From JAXDMK01 sp963790325 (GTDB lineage Bacteria > Actinomycetota > Acidimicrobiia > Acidimicrobiales > AC-14), in assembly GCA_963790325.1 (NCBI GenBank), contig CAWBNY010000004.1:1-64000 (forward strand): a stretch of 64,000 nucleotides of DNA, written 5' to 3'. The notes under the pieces were generated by a model that worked only from the letters and a program-made list of their open reading frames with translations, did not search any database and had not been told where the DNA came from. This document shows positions 8,446-17,097 of the stretch, piece after piece. The translations under genes and the position numbers were made by a program. How positions within the stretch are numbered: position 1 is the first letter of the stretch; each line of letters begins with the position of its first letter.

Positions 8446-10388
8446 TCTCTTGCTCCTGCGAGTCGGCTAGTTCCGGCAAGAATTTCGCTCATTTGTTCCG
8501 CAGTCAGGCGTGGACGGCCGTTCATGGCCCGCACTGCGTTGAACCGCTCGACTCCCGGACCGAGTACCGTAGGATCGATCCGACAGTCGATAACAACCGG
8601 TTCATTGCGGTCGATCAACTCGTCTATGAACTTTTTAGTGATCATGCCGGGCTTCTCGACTACGACGCATCGTAGGCCCTGAGCCTGCGCGACCCGTTCG
8701 AGGTTGACCGGCCGCCGAAACGACAGTTCGTCAACTAAGAGCTGCTCGGAGACCGCGGCGAAACCCTGGTACACCGTCGAGAGCCGATAGTCGTTGAGGA
8801 TGAAGATGAGCAACGAGCTTTCGATGTTTGAGGCCAGGCACGACAGCTCGTTGTTCATACTAACCGAACCGTCCCCGACGATACACACGGTCGGAGGAGC
8901 ATCTGGACCTTCCATGTCCCGGGCTCCAAGGGTCACCCCAACCGAGGCCGCAACGGCATACCCCATCGTGTCGAAGCCACCGGGTTGGAACAGGCGCCAA
9001 TCGCGCCGGAAGTGGATATAATGCGACGCGTAGAGCTTGCTTGTGCCGGTGTCGGCGACTATGTTCACTCTGGGTCGGTGGGCAAGGGCCTCGCTGAGTT
9101 CGAAGACAACTCGCTGTCCGGTGAGTTTGGTGTCGTCACGCAAGGTCTCCTCGACCCGGTCGAGGTTGCACGGATGAAGATGGCGGAAGGTCTTTAGACG
9201 TTCCGACTGATCGAGATGGGCGAAGCGGCGCCGGTCCTTGCGGATGACCTCAGTCAACGCAACCAGGAACGCGCGGATGTCTTGTCGACAGTACGTGCGG
9301 CGACGGCTTTCGACGCCCTTGGCCATGCCTCGACCGAAGACGTGTGGGTTTCGATCCACGTGCACGAGCTCTGGGCGCTTCAGCGCCTCGCTGAAGGAGT
9401 TGGTACCGTATTCACCAAGCGAGGTACCCAGTGCCAGGACGAGGTCGACTGGCTCATCTTCCAGCCATTTCACTGGTCGTACATGAGGGAAGATACTGTG
9501 CTGTCCGAGAAACAGCGGCGAATCGTGGTCAGCGGCGGCGACACCCTTGGCGGTCGTGATGAGCGGAACCTGGAGCAAGTCTACGAGGGCCATCAACTCC
9601 TTCTCGGCATTGGCCTGCGAGATTCCGTTGCCTGCGAACACAACCGGCCGTTTGGTTCTTTCCAGGAGCCGGGCCACCATGTGCGCATCTTGATCGAGGG
9701 ATCCGGGCATAGTTGTCGGTCCGGCGATCGAAAGGTCCGGCGCTGAAGTCTCGCTGCACCACCACGGCTGCTGCTTGAGGTTGATTCGAGCGCCCAGCAC
9801 GTCGGTGCCGATGTGCAGATGGACCGGTCCGCGGCGTGGTTGATCGACATCGCCGACGAGGCACCGCGCTACTTCAGCGAAGCTCTCAAGGAAGTCGTCG
9901 GCGTTGCCGACGTTCTTCTGACACACAGTGAGTCCGCGTATCACCTCAGCGATGTCACATTGGAAGCTCAGGGTGTCTTGCAACGCCCCGAGACGCTTTT
10001 TTGCTTCAGGGATCGTACCGTGCACCAAAAGCACAGCATCGTTATCCGAAGCGGCCTGCGCAAGCCCCGTCACAGCGTTCAGTGCAGCTGGGCCAGCTGT
10101 CGTCACGACGACGCCGAACCGACGCGTAACCTGCGAATAACCCTGCGCCATGTAGGCCGCTCCGCCTTCGTGGGCGGACAGGACAAACTTTATTCCATCA
10201 GCATTGTGCGCAGCAGCCACGAAAGGGACAACATAGCCCCCTGGTATCCCGAAGACATGATGAACAGACTGAACCCTTAAGAAGTCTAACAGCGCGGTAG
10301 AAACCGTCGGCGATTCATCAGTCGATTGCACGATCACCGGGACCGTGGTCGTCCTCGCTTCGTCAATGTCCAGTTCCTGGGTCGGCAT
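8442..10388 (-). CDS. Thiamine-diphosphate-dependent enzyme (acetolactate synthase-like)
   Basis: A 648-residue ThDP enzyme with the three usual domains. The N-terminal PYR domain carries the cofactor-activating Glu74 in FVLSAHEGGAAYMAQGY. The central domain follows at about 235-390. The C-terminal PP domain holds GDGS (506-509) and Asn532 of the Mg/ThDP motif. ATG 10388 is preceded by GAGGAG with 7-nt spacing and is preferred over GTG 10436. Relatives decarboxylate 2-oxo acids, sometimes joining the aldehyde to an acceptor; the particular reaction cannot be read from sequence. It is the first gene of the minus-strand operon. Confidence 0.87.
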   Translation of the reverse strand: MPTQELDIDEARTTTVPVIVQSTDESPTVSTALLDFLRVQSVHHVFGIPGGYVVPFVAAAHNADGIKFVLSAHEGGAAYMAQGYSQVTRRFGVVVTTAGPAALNAVTGLAQAASDNDAVLLVHGTIPEAKKRLGALQDTLSFQCDIAEVIRGLTVCQKNVGNADDFLESFAEVARCLVGDVDQPRRGPVHLHIGTDVLGARINLKQQPWWCSETSAPDLSIAGPTTMPGSLDQDAHMVARLLERTKRPVVFAGNGISQANAEKELMALVDLLQVPLITTAKGVAAADHDSPLFLGQHSIFPHVRPVKWLEDEPVDLVLALGTSLGEYGTNSFSEALKRPELVHVDRNPHVFGRGMAKGVESRRRTYCRQDIRAFLVALTEVIRKDRRRFAHLDQSERLKTFRHLHPCNLDRVEETLRDDTKLTGQRVVFELSEALAHRPRVNIVADTGTSKLYASHYIHFRRDWRLFQPGGFDTMGYAVAASVGVTLGARDMEGPDAPPTVCIVGDGSVSMNNELSCLASNIESSLLIFILNDYRLSTVYQGFAAVSEQLLVDELSFRRPVNLERVAQAQGLRCVVVEKPGMITKKFIDELIDRNEPVVIDCRIDPTVLGPGVERFNAVRAMNGRPRLTAEQMSEILAGTSRLAGARE

Positions 10389-10988
10389 GTCGCGACTCCT
10401 CGTCACCGTTTCGACTTCCGTTCGTCGGAGGCTCACAACGCATCTTCTTCAACGCTCCTGTTCGCCCGTGCCAAGTAGATGACGGCTCGGGACGTCGTGA
10501 TACAACTTTCCGCACGGAGTAGGACCCTCGTCCTGTCGCTCCACCGCATCCTGGGACGCCCCCCGCCGGGCCAAGAAATCGCGGGCACGAGGAACGACGA
10601 CCGGGGTCCCGCAGGAGGAACCTCGACCGGTACCCCCCTCGCCGACATCGTCCGGAGCCTCCGCCCCAGGTCGAAACGTCCCGTAAGACCCGTCCGGTGG
10701 ACAGTCCGGTGACGGAGGGCTATGCGGTGCGCGGCACCGCTGGTCAGTCGGCGCCGCGGCGAAGCCCGACGCGATTCCGGAGTGCGCCGTTCTCGCAGAA
10801 GAACCATTCACGGGCGGCTGCCCATCTCCGCTGACCGATTGCAGACACCGCACCGAGTCGGCGGTCCGGCGCGTTGGGCCCTGGCGGCGGTGCGCGCCAG
10901 ATCTTCGCGACAGAACGTGCGGCCTTCAACCTGACGCTGGGCCTGGTCGGCTCCAGCCTCCAGGTCCCGCTCGAGCCGGAGGTGCGAC
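10389..10988. other. Boundary region of the transferred block, no supported gene
   Basis: About 600 bp between the ThDP-enzyme gene and the integrase remnant. Open frames in it are Arg/Pro-rich shadows. Base composition returns to the high-GC level within it, so the right edge of the foreign block probably lies here. The promoter of the ThDP operon must be in its left part, but I see no convincing -35/-10 pair. Confidence 0.45.
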
Positions 10989-11379
10989 ATGACAACGAAC
11001 AATGCGACCCCGACGACGGAGATCGCGGTCCTTGATCCGCAGTTCTCTGATGCGGAGCGCTACGCGCTCGGCGCGTTTCTGGCCGGCTACCGCAACCAGA
11101 CCCGCGACGCCTACGCCTTGGATCTCCGCCAGTTCGTGGCGTCGTGTGACCAGCACGACCTGAAGCTGTTCGCCGTGCGCCGGGCAGACATCGAGTGCTT
11201 CGCCCGCGACCTCGAGGCGCTGGGACGTGCAACTGCGACCGTCGCCCACCGTCTGTCGACGGTGGCGGGGTTCTACCGCTACGCGGACGAGGAAGGCCTG
11301 CTGTCGCCGTCGCCCGCCGCCCACGTGCGCCCGCCCGCGCATCGACTACGAGTCCCACGCCACAGGGCTCGACCGGTAG
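10989..11379 (+). pseudogene. Tyrosine recombinase/integrase, truncated and frameshifted
   Basis: ATG 10989 follows GGAGG with 6-nt spacing. The first about 115 residues form the N-terminal SAM-like core-binding domain of tyrosine recombinases (RNQTRDAYALDLRQFV, then ATATVAHRLSTVAGFYRYA). Near 11330 the frame breaks. The continuation RIDYESHATGLDR, typical of the linker before the catalytic domain, is in another frame and hits TAG at 11377-11379. The catalytic domain with its Arg and Tyr residues is missing. This is a dead mobile-element gene at the edge of the lower-GC block. Confidence 0.82.
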
Positions 11380-11434
11380 CGCCCGATATCACGTGGAAGC
11401 AACCTTCGACCCAGCCGGCTCGGGTCGTGGTCGG

Positions 11435-12085
11435 TCAGCGCTCCATGCGGCCCGTCTCGTATGCCCACATGGCGATCTCGACGCGGTTCCGGGCGCCGAG
11501 CTTGTTCATGAGGCTGGCCAGGTGGGTCTTGACCGTGCTGAGGCTGATGTAGAGCTCGTCGGCGATCTCGGCGTTAGTGCGGCCCCGGGCCACGGTGAGG
11601 ACGACCTCCTCCTCCCGGGCCGTGAGCGGCTCGATGGGCTGGGCCGGCGTCGCCGCCCGCGGGGTCGAGAAGGCGGCCAGCAACCGGGCCGTCACGCTCG
11701 GGGCGATGAGGGCGTCGCCGCGGGCGGCAGCCTGGACGGCCTGCACCAGCAGCTCGGGCCCGGCGTCCTTGAGCAGGAACCCGCGGGCGCCAGCCTTGAG
11801 GGCGCCGTGCACGTATTCGTCGACGTCGAACGTGGTGATGACCACGACCGCCAGCGGATCCTCGACGTCGGGTCCGGCCAGCTGGCGGGTCGCCTCGATG
11901 CCATCGACATCGGGCATGCGGATGTCGAACAGGCACACGTCGGGTCGCAGCCGGCGGGCCAGGGCCACCGCCTCGCGCCCGTCGGCGGCGGCGCCGACGA
12001 CCTCGATGTCGGGGTGGGCGTCGAGGATCATCCGCAGCCCGGTGCGGATGATCTCCTGGTCGTCGGCGAGGAGGACGCGGATCAC
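11435..12085 (-). CDS. NarL/LuxR-family response regulator
   Basis: A 216-residue regulator. An N-terminal receiver domain starts IRVLLADDQEIIRTGL, with the phosphoacceptor Asp in VCLFDIRMPDVDG and a conserved Lys in FLLKDAG. A C-terminal GerE-type helix-turn-helix carries LTAREEEVVLTVARG and STVKTHLASLMNKLGARNR. GTG 12085 overlaps the kinase stop by 4 bp. The cognate kinase is the gene just upstream. The neighbouring MMPL transporter, divergent from the kinase, is a plausible target by position. Confidence 0.93.
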   Translation of the reverse strand: MIRVLLADDQEIIRTGLRMILDAHPDIEVVGAAADGREAVALARRLRPDVCLFDIRMPDVDGIEATRQLAGPDVEDPLAVVVITTFDVDEYVHGALKAGARGFLLKDAGPELLVQAVQAAARGDALIAPSVTARLLAAFSTPRAATPAQPIEPLTAREEEVVLTVARGRTNAEIADELYISLSTVKTHLASLMNKLGARNRVEIAMWAYETGRMER

Positions 12086-13227
12086 GACCCGCCCCGGCCC
12101 CGGGGCAGCACGGCCTGCACCGTCCACCCCCGGTTGCGGCTGGGGCCGGCCTCCAGGGTCCCGCCGAGCAGCTTGGCCCGCTCGGCCATGCCGAGCAGCC
12201 CGAACCCCGACGACGAGCGAGGGTCGAACGCGCCGGCGTCCCCGTCGTCGCCCACCGTGAGCCGCACGCAGTCCTCGTCACCGTGCACGGTGACCTCGAT
12301 GCGGGTGGCGTGGCGGGCGTGGCGGCGGGCGTTGGTGATCGACTCCTGGGCCAACCGGTAGAGGGTGGCGTCGACCGAGGGCCGCAGGCTGTCGAGGTCG
12401 CCCGAGAGCTCCACGTCGACGCGGGGCCCCGCGCCGCCGGTGGCGAGGCGCTCGATGTCGGCGACGCCGCGCTGCGGCGCGCGGTCGGGCTCCTCGCCCT
12501 GGCGCAGAGCACCGACCATGGCCCGCATCTCGGCCAGCGTCCGCGACGCCTCCTCCTCGATGACGGCGAGGGCGTCGAGGGCGGCGGACGGGTCGGACGC
12601 GGCGACCACGCGGCCGGCCTGGGCCCGGATGGCGATGGCCGACACGTGGTGGGCGACGGTGTCGTGGAGCTCGCGGGCCAGCTGCTCCCGCTCGAGCAGC
12701 TTGACCTGGTCCATCCCCCGGTGGTGCTCCTTGTCCCGATAGCGGACGGCCACGCCGATGGCGGCCACCAGCAGCAGGAACACGCCGCCCAGGAACAGGT
12801 CGCTGATCGGCTGCGGGTCGCTGGCGCTGAGAAGGAGCGGGACCAGCAGGACGAGGGCCCCGAGCGTGGCCTCCCGGCCCGAACCCCATCGGTACAGCGC
12901 GTAGACGAGCAGGACCGAGAACACGCTGGTGTTCAGGCCCCGCCAATCGACGCCGGCCGCCAGCGAGACGATGTCGACGACGGCGAACGTGCCGAAGGCG
13001 GCCACCACGACGGCAAGCGGGTGCGTGCGCCGCCAAAGCAGCGTCGGCACCAGCGCCAGCGTGATCACGACCGAGGCGGCCCGCCAGACCAGCTCGTCGG
13101 CGAGTACGCCTTCGAGCACGGCGACCGGCACCAGCCCGACGACCAGCGCCCAGTCCCGCCACACGCGCGCCGGCGGGTCCGGGGCGCGAGGCTCGGCCCA
13201 CAACGAACGAGCCGCGTCTCGGAGCAC
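12082..13227 (-). CDS. Sensor histidine kinase, HisKA_3 type
   Basis: A 381-residue membrane kinase. About five hydrophobic segments fill residues 25-160, with little extracellular sequence, as in DesK-like intramembrane sensors. The dimerisation/phosphoacceptor helix has ERELHDT-type sequence (REQLARELHDTVAHHVSAI, His near residue 191). A HATPase_c domain follows with the N box near NARRHARHA and a G box GFGLLGM. It is transcribed together with the response regulator. Start is GTG at 13227; the divergent transporter begins 107 bp away, so one intergenic region may drive both. Confidence 0.92.
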   Translation of the reverse strand: MLRDAARSLWAEPRAPDPPARVWRDWALVVGLVPVAVLEGVLADELVWRAASVVITLALVPTLLWRRTHPLAVVVAAFGTFAVVDIVSLAAGVDWRGLNTSVFSVLLVYALYRWGSGREATLGALVLLVPLLLSASDPQPISDLFLGGVFLLLVAAIGVAVRYRDKEHHRGMDQVKLLEREQLARELHDTVAHHVSAIAIRAQAGRVVAASDPSAALDALAVIEEEASRTLAEMRAMVGALRQGEEPDRAPQRGVADIERLATGGAGPRVDVELSGDLDSLRPSVDATLYRLAQESITNARRHARHATRIEVTVHGDEDCVRLTVGDDGDAGAFDPRSSSGFGLLGMAERAKLLGGTLEAGPSRNRGWTVQAVLPRGRGGS

Positions 13228-13334
13228 GGCCCCACCCTAAGGAACGGCGGCGCCCGACGGATCGGCCGAAAGTACGGCCCGCGAATGACCGGATGCCCGA
13301 TGTGGCGGCCGGCCCCGATCCGGACGATGGGTCC

Positions 13335-15653
13335 ATGCAGACATCACCCACGTTCCTCGGCCGGGTCGCCGGCTGGTGCTTCGACCACCGGGCCAAGGCG
13401 GTCGGCCTCTGGCTGGTCGCCCTCGTCACGATCCTCGCCGCGGCCGGCTCCGTCGGCTCGCGCTTCAGCGCCACGTCCGCCGTCCCCGGCTCCGGCAGCG
13501 CCGCTGGGTTCGCGGTGCTCGAGGAGCACTTCCCCGAGCTGGGCACGGGTGGGCAGGCGGGGACCATCGTTTTCCGGGCCGAACAGGGGGTCGAGGACCC
13601 CGAGGTGCGGGCCGCCATGGCGGCGCTGTTCGAGCTCGTCGATGCCGGGTTCCCCGATGTCGACGGCGTGGCCCAGCACCCCGGCGGCACCATCGTCTCG
13701 CCCTGGTCGGCGCCGGACCAGATCGCCCGCGGGGGCACGGTCGCCTATGCCCAGGTGAACCTGGCAGCCGAGGTCGACGACACCGCATCGGGGCTCCTCG
13801 GGGAGGCGATCAGCGACCACGCCCCTGCCATCGACGGCCTCGAGGTCTTCCCCGGCGGCCAGTACCTCGCCGTGGTCGCGCCGCCCGAGTCCGAGCTGAT
13901 CGGACTGGCCTTCGCCATGCTCGTGCTGATCGTCGCCTTCGGCTCGGTGCTGGCCATGGGGCTGCCCATCGCCGTCGCCCTCGGCGGTGTCGGTGCCGGC
14001 ATCGGGACGACCCTGCTGCTGAGCAACGTGTTCACGATCCCCGAGGACGCGACCCTGCTCGGGATCATGATCGGCCTCGGCGTCGGGATCGACTATGCCC
14101 TGTTCATCGTCTCCCGCTTCCGGGAGGGCCTGCACGACGGCCGCTCGCCCCGGGACGCCACCGTCGCCGCGATGGCCTCGTCCGGCCGGGCCGTGGTCTT
14201 CGCCGGCACGACCGTGATGATCTCGATGCTCGGCCTCCTCCTCGTCGGCATCGGCTGGATCGGCGGCATGGGCATCGGCGTGTCGGCGACGGTGCTGGCC
14301 ACCATGCTCACGTCGACGACGCTCCTCCCGGCGCTGCTCGGCTTCGCCCGCGAACGAGTCGAGCTCACCCGCTGGCGGGGCCTGGTCGCCGCCGGCTTCG
14401 TCGCCGTCGCCCTCCTCGCGCTCGGCCTCGGGCTCGCCCCGCTGGCGGCGATCGGCGCCCTGCTCGCCCTGCTCGCCCTGCTCGCCAGCGTCGCCGTCCA
14501 GCCCCTGCGCCGCCCCGTCCCCCGGCGGGCGGCCACGCCGGTGCGCTCGACCTACGCCTACCGCTGGAGCCGCACCATCCAGCGCCATCCGTGGCGTTGG
14601 CTGCTCGGCGCCACCACCGTGCTGGTGCTCCTGGCCGCGCCGGTCACGAGCATCCGCCTGGGCTGGGCCGACGAGGGCAACTTCCCCGAGGGCACGCCGA
14701 CCCGGCAGGCCTACGATCTCCTGGCCGAGGGCTTCGGCGCCGGGTTCAACGGGCCGTTCCTGGTCACCGTCGTCTCCGACGACGCGCCGGCCGTCCTCCG
14801 GCTGCAGCGGGCTCTGGCCCAGACACCGGGCGTCGCCGCCGTCACCCCGCCCGTCGCCGACGACCCCACCCACCCGTCGGCCTTCCTCATGCGGCTCGTG
14901 GCCACCACCGCACCCCAGGACGAGGCGACCGGCGATCTCGTCCGCCACCTGCGCGACGACGTCATCCCCGCGGCCGGCGCCGGGCTCGACGTGCAGGTCA
15001 CCGGCGCCGCCGCCACCAGCATCGACATCACCGACTACCTGGCCGAGCGCACCGTCGTCTTCTTCGGGGCGGTGCTGGCCCTCTCTTTCGTGCTGCTGCT
15101 GCTGGTGTTCCGGTCGCTGCTGGTGCCGCTCAAGGCCGTGGTCATGAACGTGCTGTCGATCGGCGCCGCCTACGGCATCGTCGTCGCCGTCTTCCAGTGG
15201 GGGTGGGCCGGCTCGGTGCTCGGCATCGAGGGCGGGCCGATCAACCCGTTCATCCCGATGATGCTCTTCGCCGTCGTGTTCGGCCTCTCGATGGACTACG
15301 AGGTCTTCATGCTCTCCCGCATCCGGGAGGAGTACGTCCGCACTGGTGACGCCACCACGTCGGTGGCCGACGGCCTGGCCTCCACGGCAAAGGTCATCAC
15401 GGCCGCCGCCGCCATCATGGTCGTGGTCTTCGCCTCGTTCCTGCTCGAGGACATCCGGGAGATCAAGCTGTTCGGCCTCGGGCTTGCCGTCGCCGTCCTG
15501 CTCGACGCCACCCTCGTCCGCATGGTGGTCGTGCCGGCCACCCTGGAGCTGCTCGGCGAGCGCAACTGGTGGCTCCCGACCTGGCTTGACCGGCTCCTGC
15601 CCCACGTCGAGATCGAACGCACCGAGCCGGTGCCCGAGCTGGTGGCGGCATGA
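13335..15653 (+). CDS. MMPL/RND-family membrane transporter
   Basis: A 772-residue RND-superfamily transporter built of two similar halves, each with one membrane helix, an extracytoplasmic loop and five more helices. The MMPL signatures GIDYALFIVSRFREG (first half) and SMDYEVFMLSRIREEY (second half) contain the charged residues used in proton coupling. Family members export lipids, pigments or drugs in actinobacteria. ATG 13335 gives the family N-terminus (TFLGRVAGWCFDHRAKAV); an earlier in-frame start at 13293 is less likely. Divergent from a two-component system that could control it. It overlaps the following pseudogene by 4 bp. Confidence 0.92.
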   Translation: MQTSPTFLGRVAGWCFDHRAKAVGLWLVALVTILAAAGSVGSRFSATSAVPGSGSAAGFAVLEEHFPELGTGGQAGTIVFRAEQGVEDPEVRAAMAALFELVDAGFPDVDGVAQHPGGTIVSPWSAPDQIARGGTVAYAQVNLAAEVDDTASGLLGEAISDHAPAIDGLEVFPGGQYLAVVAPPESELIGLAFAMLVLIVAFGSVLAMGLPIAVALGGVGAGIGTTLLLSNVFTIPEDATLLGIMIGLGVGIDYALFIVSRFREGLHDGRSPRDATVAAMASSGRAVVFAGTTVMISMLGLLLVGIGWIGGMGIGVSATVLATMLTSTTLLPALLGFARERVELTRWRGLVAAGFVAVALLALGLGLAPLAAIGALLALLALLASVAVQPLRRPVPRRAATPVRSTYAYRWSRTIQRHPWRWLLGATTVLVLLAAPVTSIRLGWADEGNFPEGTPTRQAYDLLAEGFGAGFNGPFLVTVVSDDAPAVLRLQRALAQTPGVAAVTPPVADDPTHPSAFLMRLVATTAPQDEATGDLVRHLRDDVIPAAGAGLDVQVTGAAATSIDITDYLAERTVVFFGAVLALSFVLLLLVFRSLLVPLKAVVMNVLSIGAAYGIVVAVFQWGWAGSVLGIEGGPINPFIPMMLFAVVFGLSMDYEVFMLSRIREEYVRTGDATTSVADGLASTAKVITAAAAIMVVVFASFLLEDIREIKLFGLGLAVAVLLDATLVRMVVVPATLELLGERNWWLPTWLDRLLPHVEIERTEPVPELVAA

Positions 15654-16058
15654 AAGCCATCACCTGCCGCACCTACGGCGTCCTCCAGCTGGAGGAGGTC
15701 GTACGAGCCGGCGCCGGGCGCTGACGACGTGCTCGTCGACATGCACGCGGCGTCGGTGTTCGTCCCGGGGGGCACACTCGTGCAGGTCGGCGGCGACTCC
15801 GGCAATCGCTGGATCGGTCCCATCGGCCGGATGGTCGCCGCCGCCGGGCTCTCCCCGTTCGTCAGCCAGCGGATGACGAGCTTCGCGGTGCAGCCGAACC
15901 CGCGGGACCTCGTCCTCCTCGCCGACCTCGTCGAGCGCGGCCAGGTCGCTTTCGTGCTCGACCAGACCTTCGCCCTCGGCGAGGTCGCCGACGCCATCCG
16001 CCACGTCGAGGGTGGCCACACCCGCGGCAAGACCATCGTCACCACCACCAGGAGCTGA
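15650..16058 (+). pseudogene. Decayed MDR-family (quinone reductase-like) oxidoreductase
   Basis: ATG 15650 begins MKAITCRTYGVLQLEEV, the classic start of zinc-independent MDR alcohol dehydrogenase/quinone reductases, but the frame stops at 15722-15724. One base over, the sequence continues APGADDVLVDMHAASV and then jumps to the family C-terminus (ADLVERGQVAFVLDQTFALG ... GGHTRGKTIV), so the catalytic and most of the NAD(P)-binding domain is deleted. Both a frameshift and a large internal deletion are therefore present. Start overlaps the MMPL stop. Confidence 0.85.
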
Positions 16059-16061
16059 GCC

Positions 16062-16670
16062 ATGCACCCGATCCAGTTCGACGTCGACTACCCCGACGTC
16101 CCCCGCAACCGAGCTACCGCGGCCTTCCGCCTGGTCCTCGTCATCCCGATCCTGGTCGTCCTCGGCGCGGTCGGGGCCACCGGCTTCGCCGACGACGGCA
16201 CCGAGCTCGCTTGCCTCGCCGCCGGCGGGCTGTTCCTCCCGCCGCTGCTGCTGATCGTCTTCCGGCAGAAGTACCCGCGCTGGTGGTTCGACTTCAACGT
16301 CGGCTTCCTGCGGTTCGACGCCCGGGTGTTCGCCTACGCCCTGCTGCTCCGCGACGAGTACCCGTCGACCGACGAGGAGCAGGCCGTGCACCTCGAGCTG
16401 CCGTACCCCGACGTGGCCACCGACCTCAACCGCTGGCTGCCGCTGGTGAAGTGGTTCCTCGCCATCCCGCACTACGTCGTGCTGTTCGTCCTCGGCATCG
16501 GTGTCGTGCTGGCCACCATCGCCGCCTGGTTCGCCATCCTGTGCACCGGCCGCCACCCGCGACGCCTGTTCGACTTCACCGTCGGCGTCATGCGCTGGCA
16601 CAACCGGGTCGCCGGCTACGCCTTCGCCCTGGTCACCGACACGTACCCGCCGTTCCGGCTGGCGGCCTGA
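16062..16670 (+). CDS. DUF4389 membrane protein
   Basis: A 202-residue integral membrane protein with the DUF4389 pattern. Hydrophobic segments lie near residues 25-45, 50-67, 120-160 and in the C-terminal region. The repeated motif YPRWWFDFNVGFLRFDARVF (about 70-90) is echoed by HPRRLFDFTVGVMRWHNRVA (about 165-185), pointing to an internal duplication. Function is unknown. AGGAG sits just upstream of ATG 16062. It follows the MDR pseudogene by 3 bp and may once have been in its operon with the MMPL transporter. Confidence 0.85.
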   Translation: MHPIQFDVDYPDVPRNRATAAFRLVLVIPILVVLGAVGATGFADDGTELACLAAGGLFLPPLLLIVFRQKYPRWWFDFNVGFLRFDARVFAYALLLRDEYPSTDEEQAVHLELPYPDVATDLNRWLPLVKWFLAIPHYVVLFVLGIGVVLATIAAWFAILCTGRHPRRLFDFTVGVMRWHNRVAGYAFALVTDTYPPFRLAA

Positions 16671-16676
16671 CCGTCA

Positions 16677-16703
16677 GCCCGCCGAGACGCTCGGCGGTCT
16701 GGG
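16677..16703 (+). terminator. Hairpin downstream of the DUF4389 gene
   Basis: CCGCCGA (16679-16685) and TCGGCGG (16691-16697) form a perfect 7-bp stem with a 5-nt loop, flanked by AGCCC and GGGCT that can extend it with a bulge. It starts 7 bp after the DUF4389 stop. No T-tract. Confidence 0.5.
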
Positions 16704-16744
16704 CTATCTCGGCCTCGTTGATTTGGTACTGCACGCGGTCAGTC

Positions 16745-16954
16745 GTCCTCGCCCGCTGTGATCTCGTGCGGGTCAACGACCGGGTGCTGAGTCTCGCTGG
16801 CAGGCTGCTCCCGCCCGAGCTTCGATCTCTCGTCGCCATTCATCTCGCCACCGCCGAGCGCCTTCGTGGCGAGGTCGGCGAGCTCGTCATCTACGACGAG
16901 CGCATGGCGGCCGCCGCCCGTCAGCTCGGGCACCGAGTGTTCGCGCCCGGATAG
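16745..16954 (+). pseudogene. C-terminal fragment of a VapC-type PIN-domain toxin
   Basis: About 65 residues ending at TAG 16954 match the VapC C-terminus: LVRVNDRVLSLAGRLLPP, then AIHLATAERL and ELVIYDERMAAAARQLG (the latter with the last acidic site). The N-terminal half with the first Asp/Glu of the active site, and any antitoxin gene, are absent. No start codon with a binding site precedes it. The rest of 16671-17097 holds only a hairpin and no supported gene. Confidence 0.75.
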
Positions 16955-17097
16955 CGGAGACTCGCCACTCGCTGCCATCGGGTCACCGCGCTGCGGATCG
17001 CCCCACGCCATCGCCCGCGCGTGCCCGTCCGGCAACGCCGGGGGTTCGATGGCTGGGAGCACCGCCGCCAGGTGGCCGCCCGGCAACGGGCAACCGC

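Noticed and set aside
13344..15605. 753-residue open frame on the minus strand opposite the MMPL gene
   Set aside because: It is rich in Gly, Glu, Asp, His and Arg with no domain, as expected for an antisense shadow of a high-GC gene; the plus strand shows clear MMPL motifs.
16633..16839. Minus-strand frame with VQYQINEAEIAQTAERLGG, possibly an antitoxin remnant of the VapC fragment
   Set aside because: It lies on the strand opposite the VapC fragment, partly overlaps it, and has no recognisable antitoxin fold; too weak to call.
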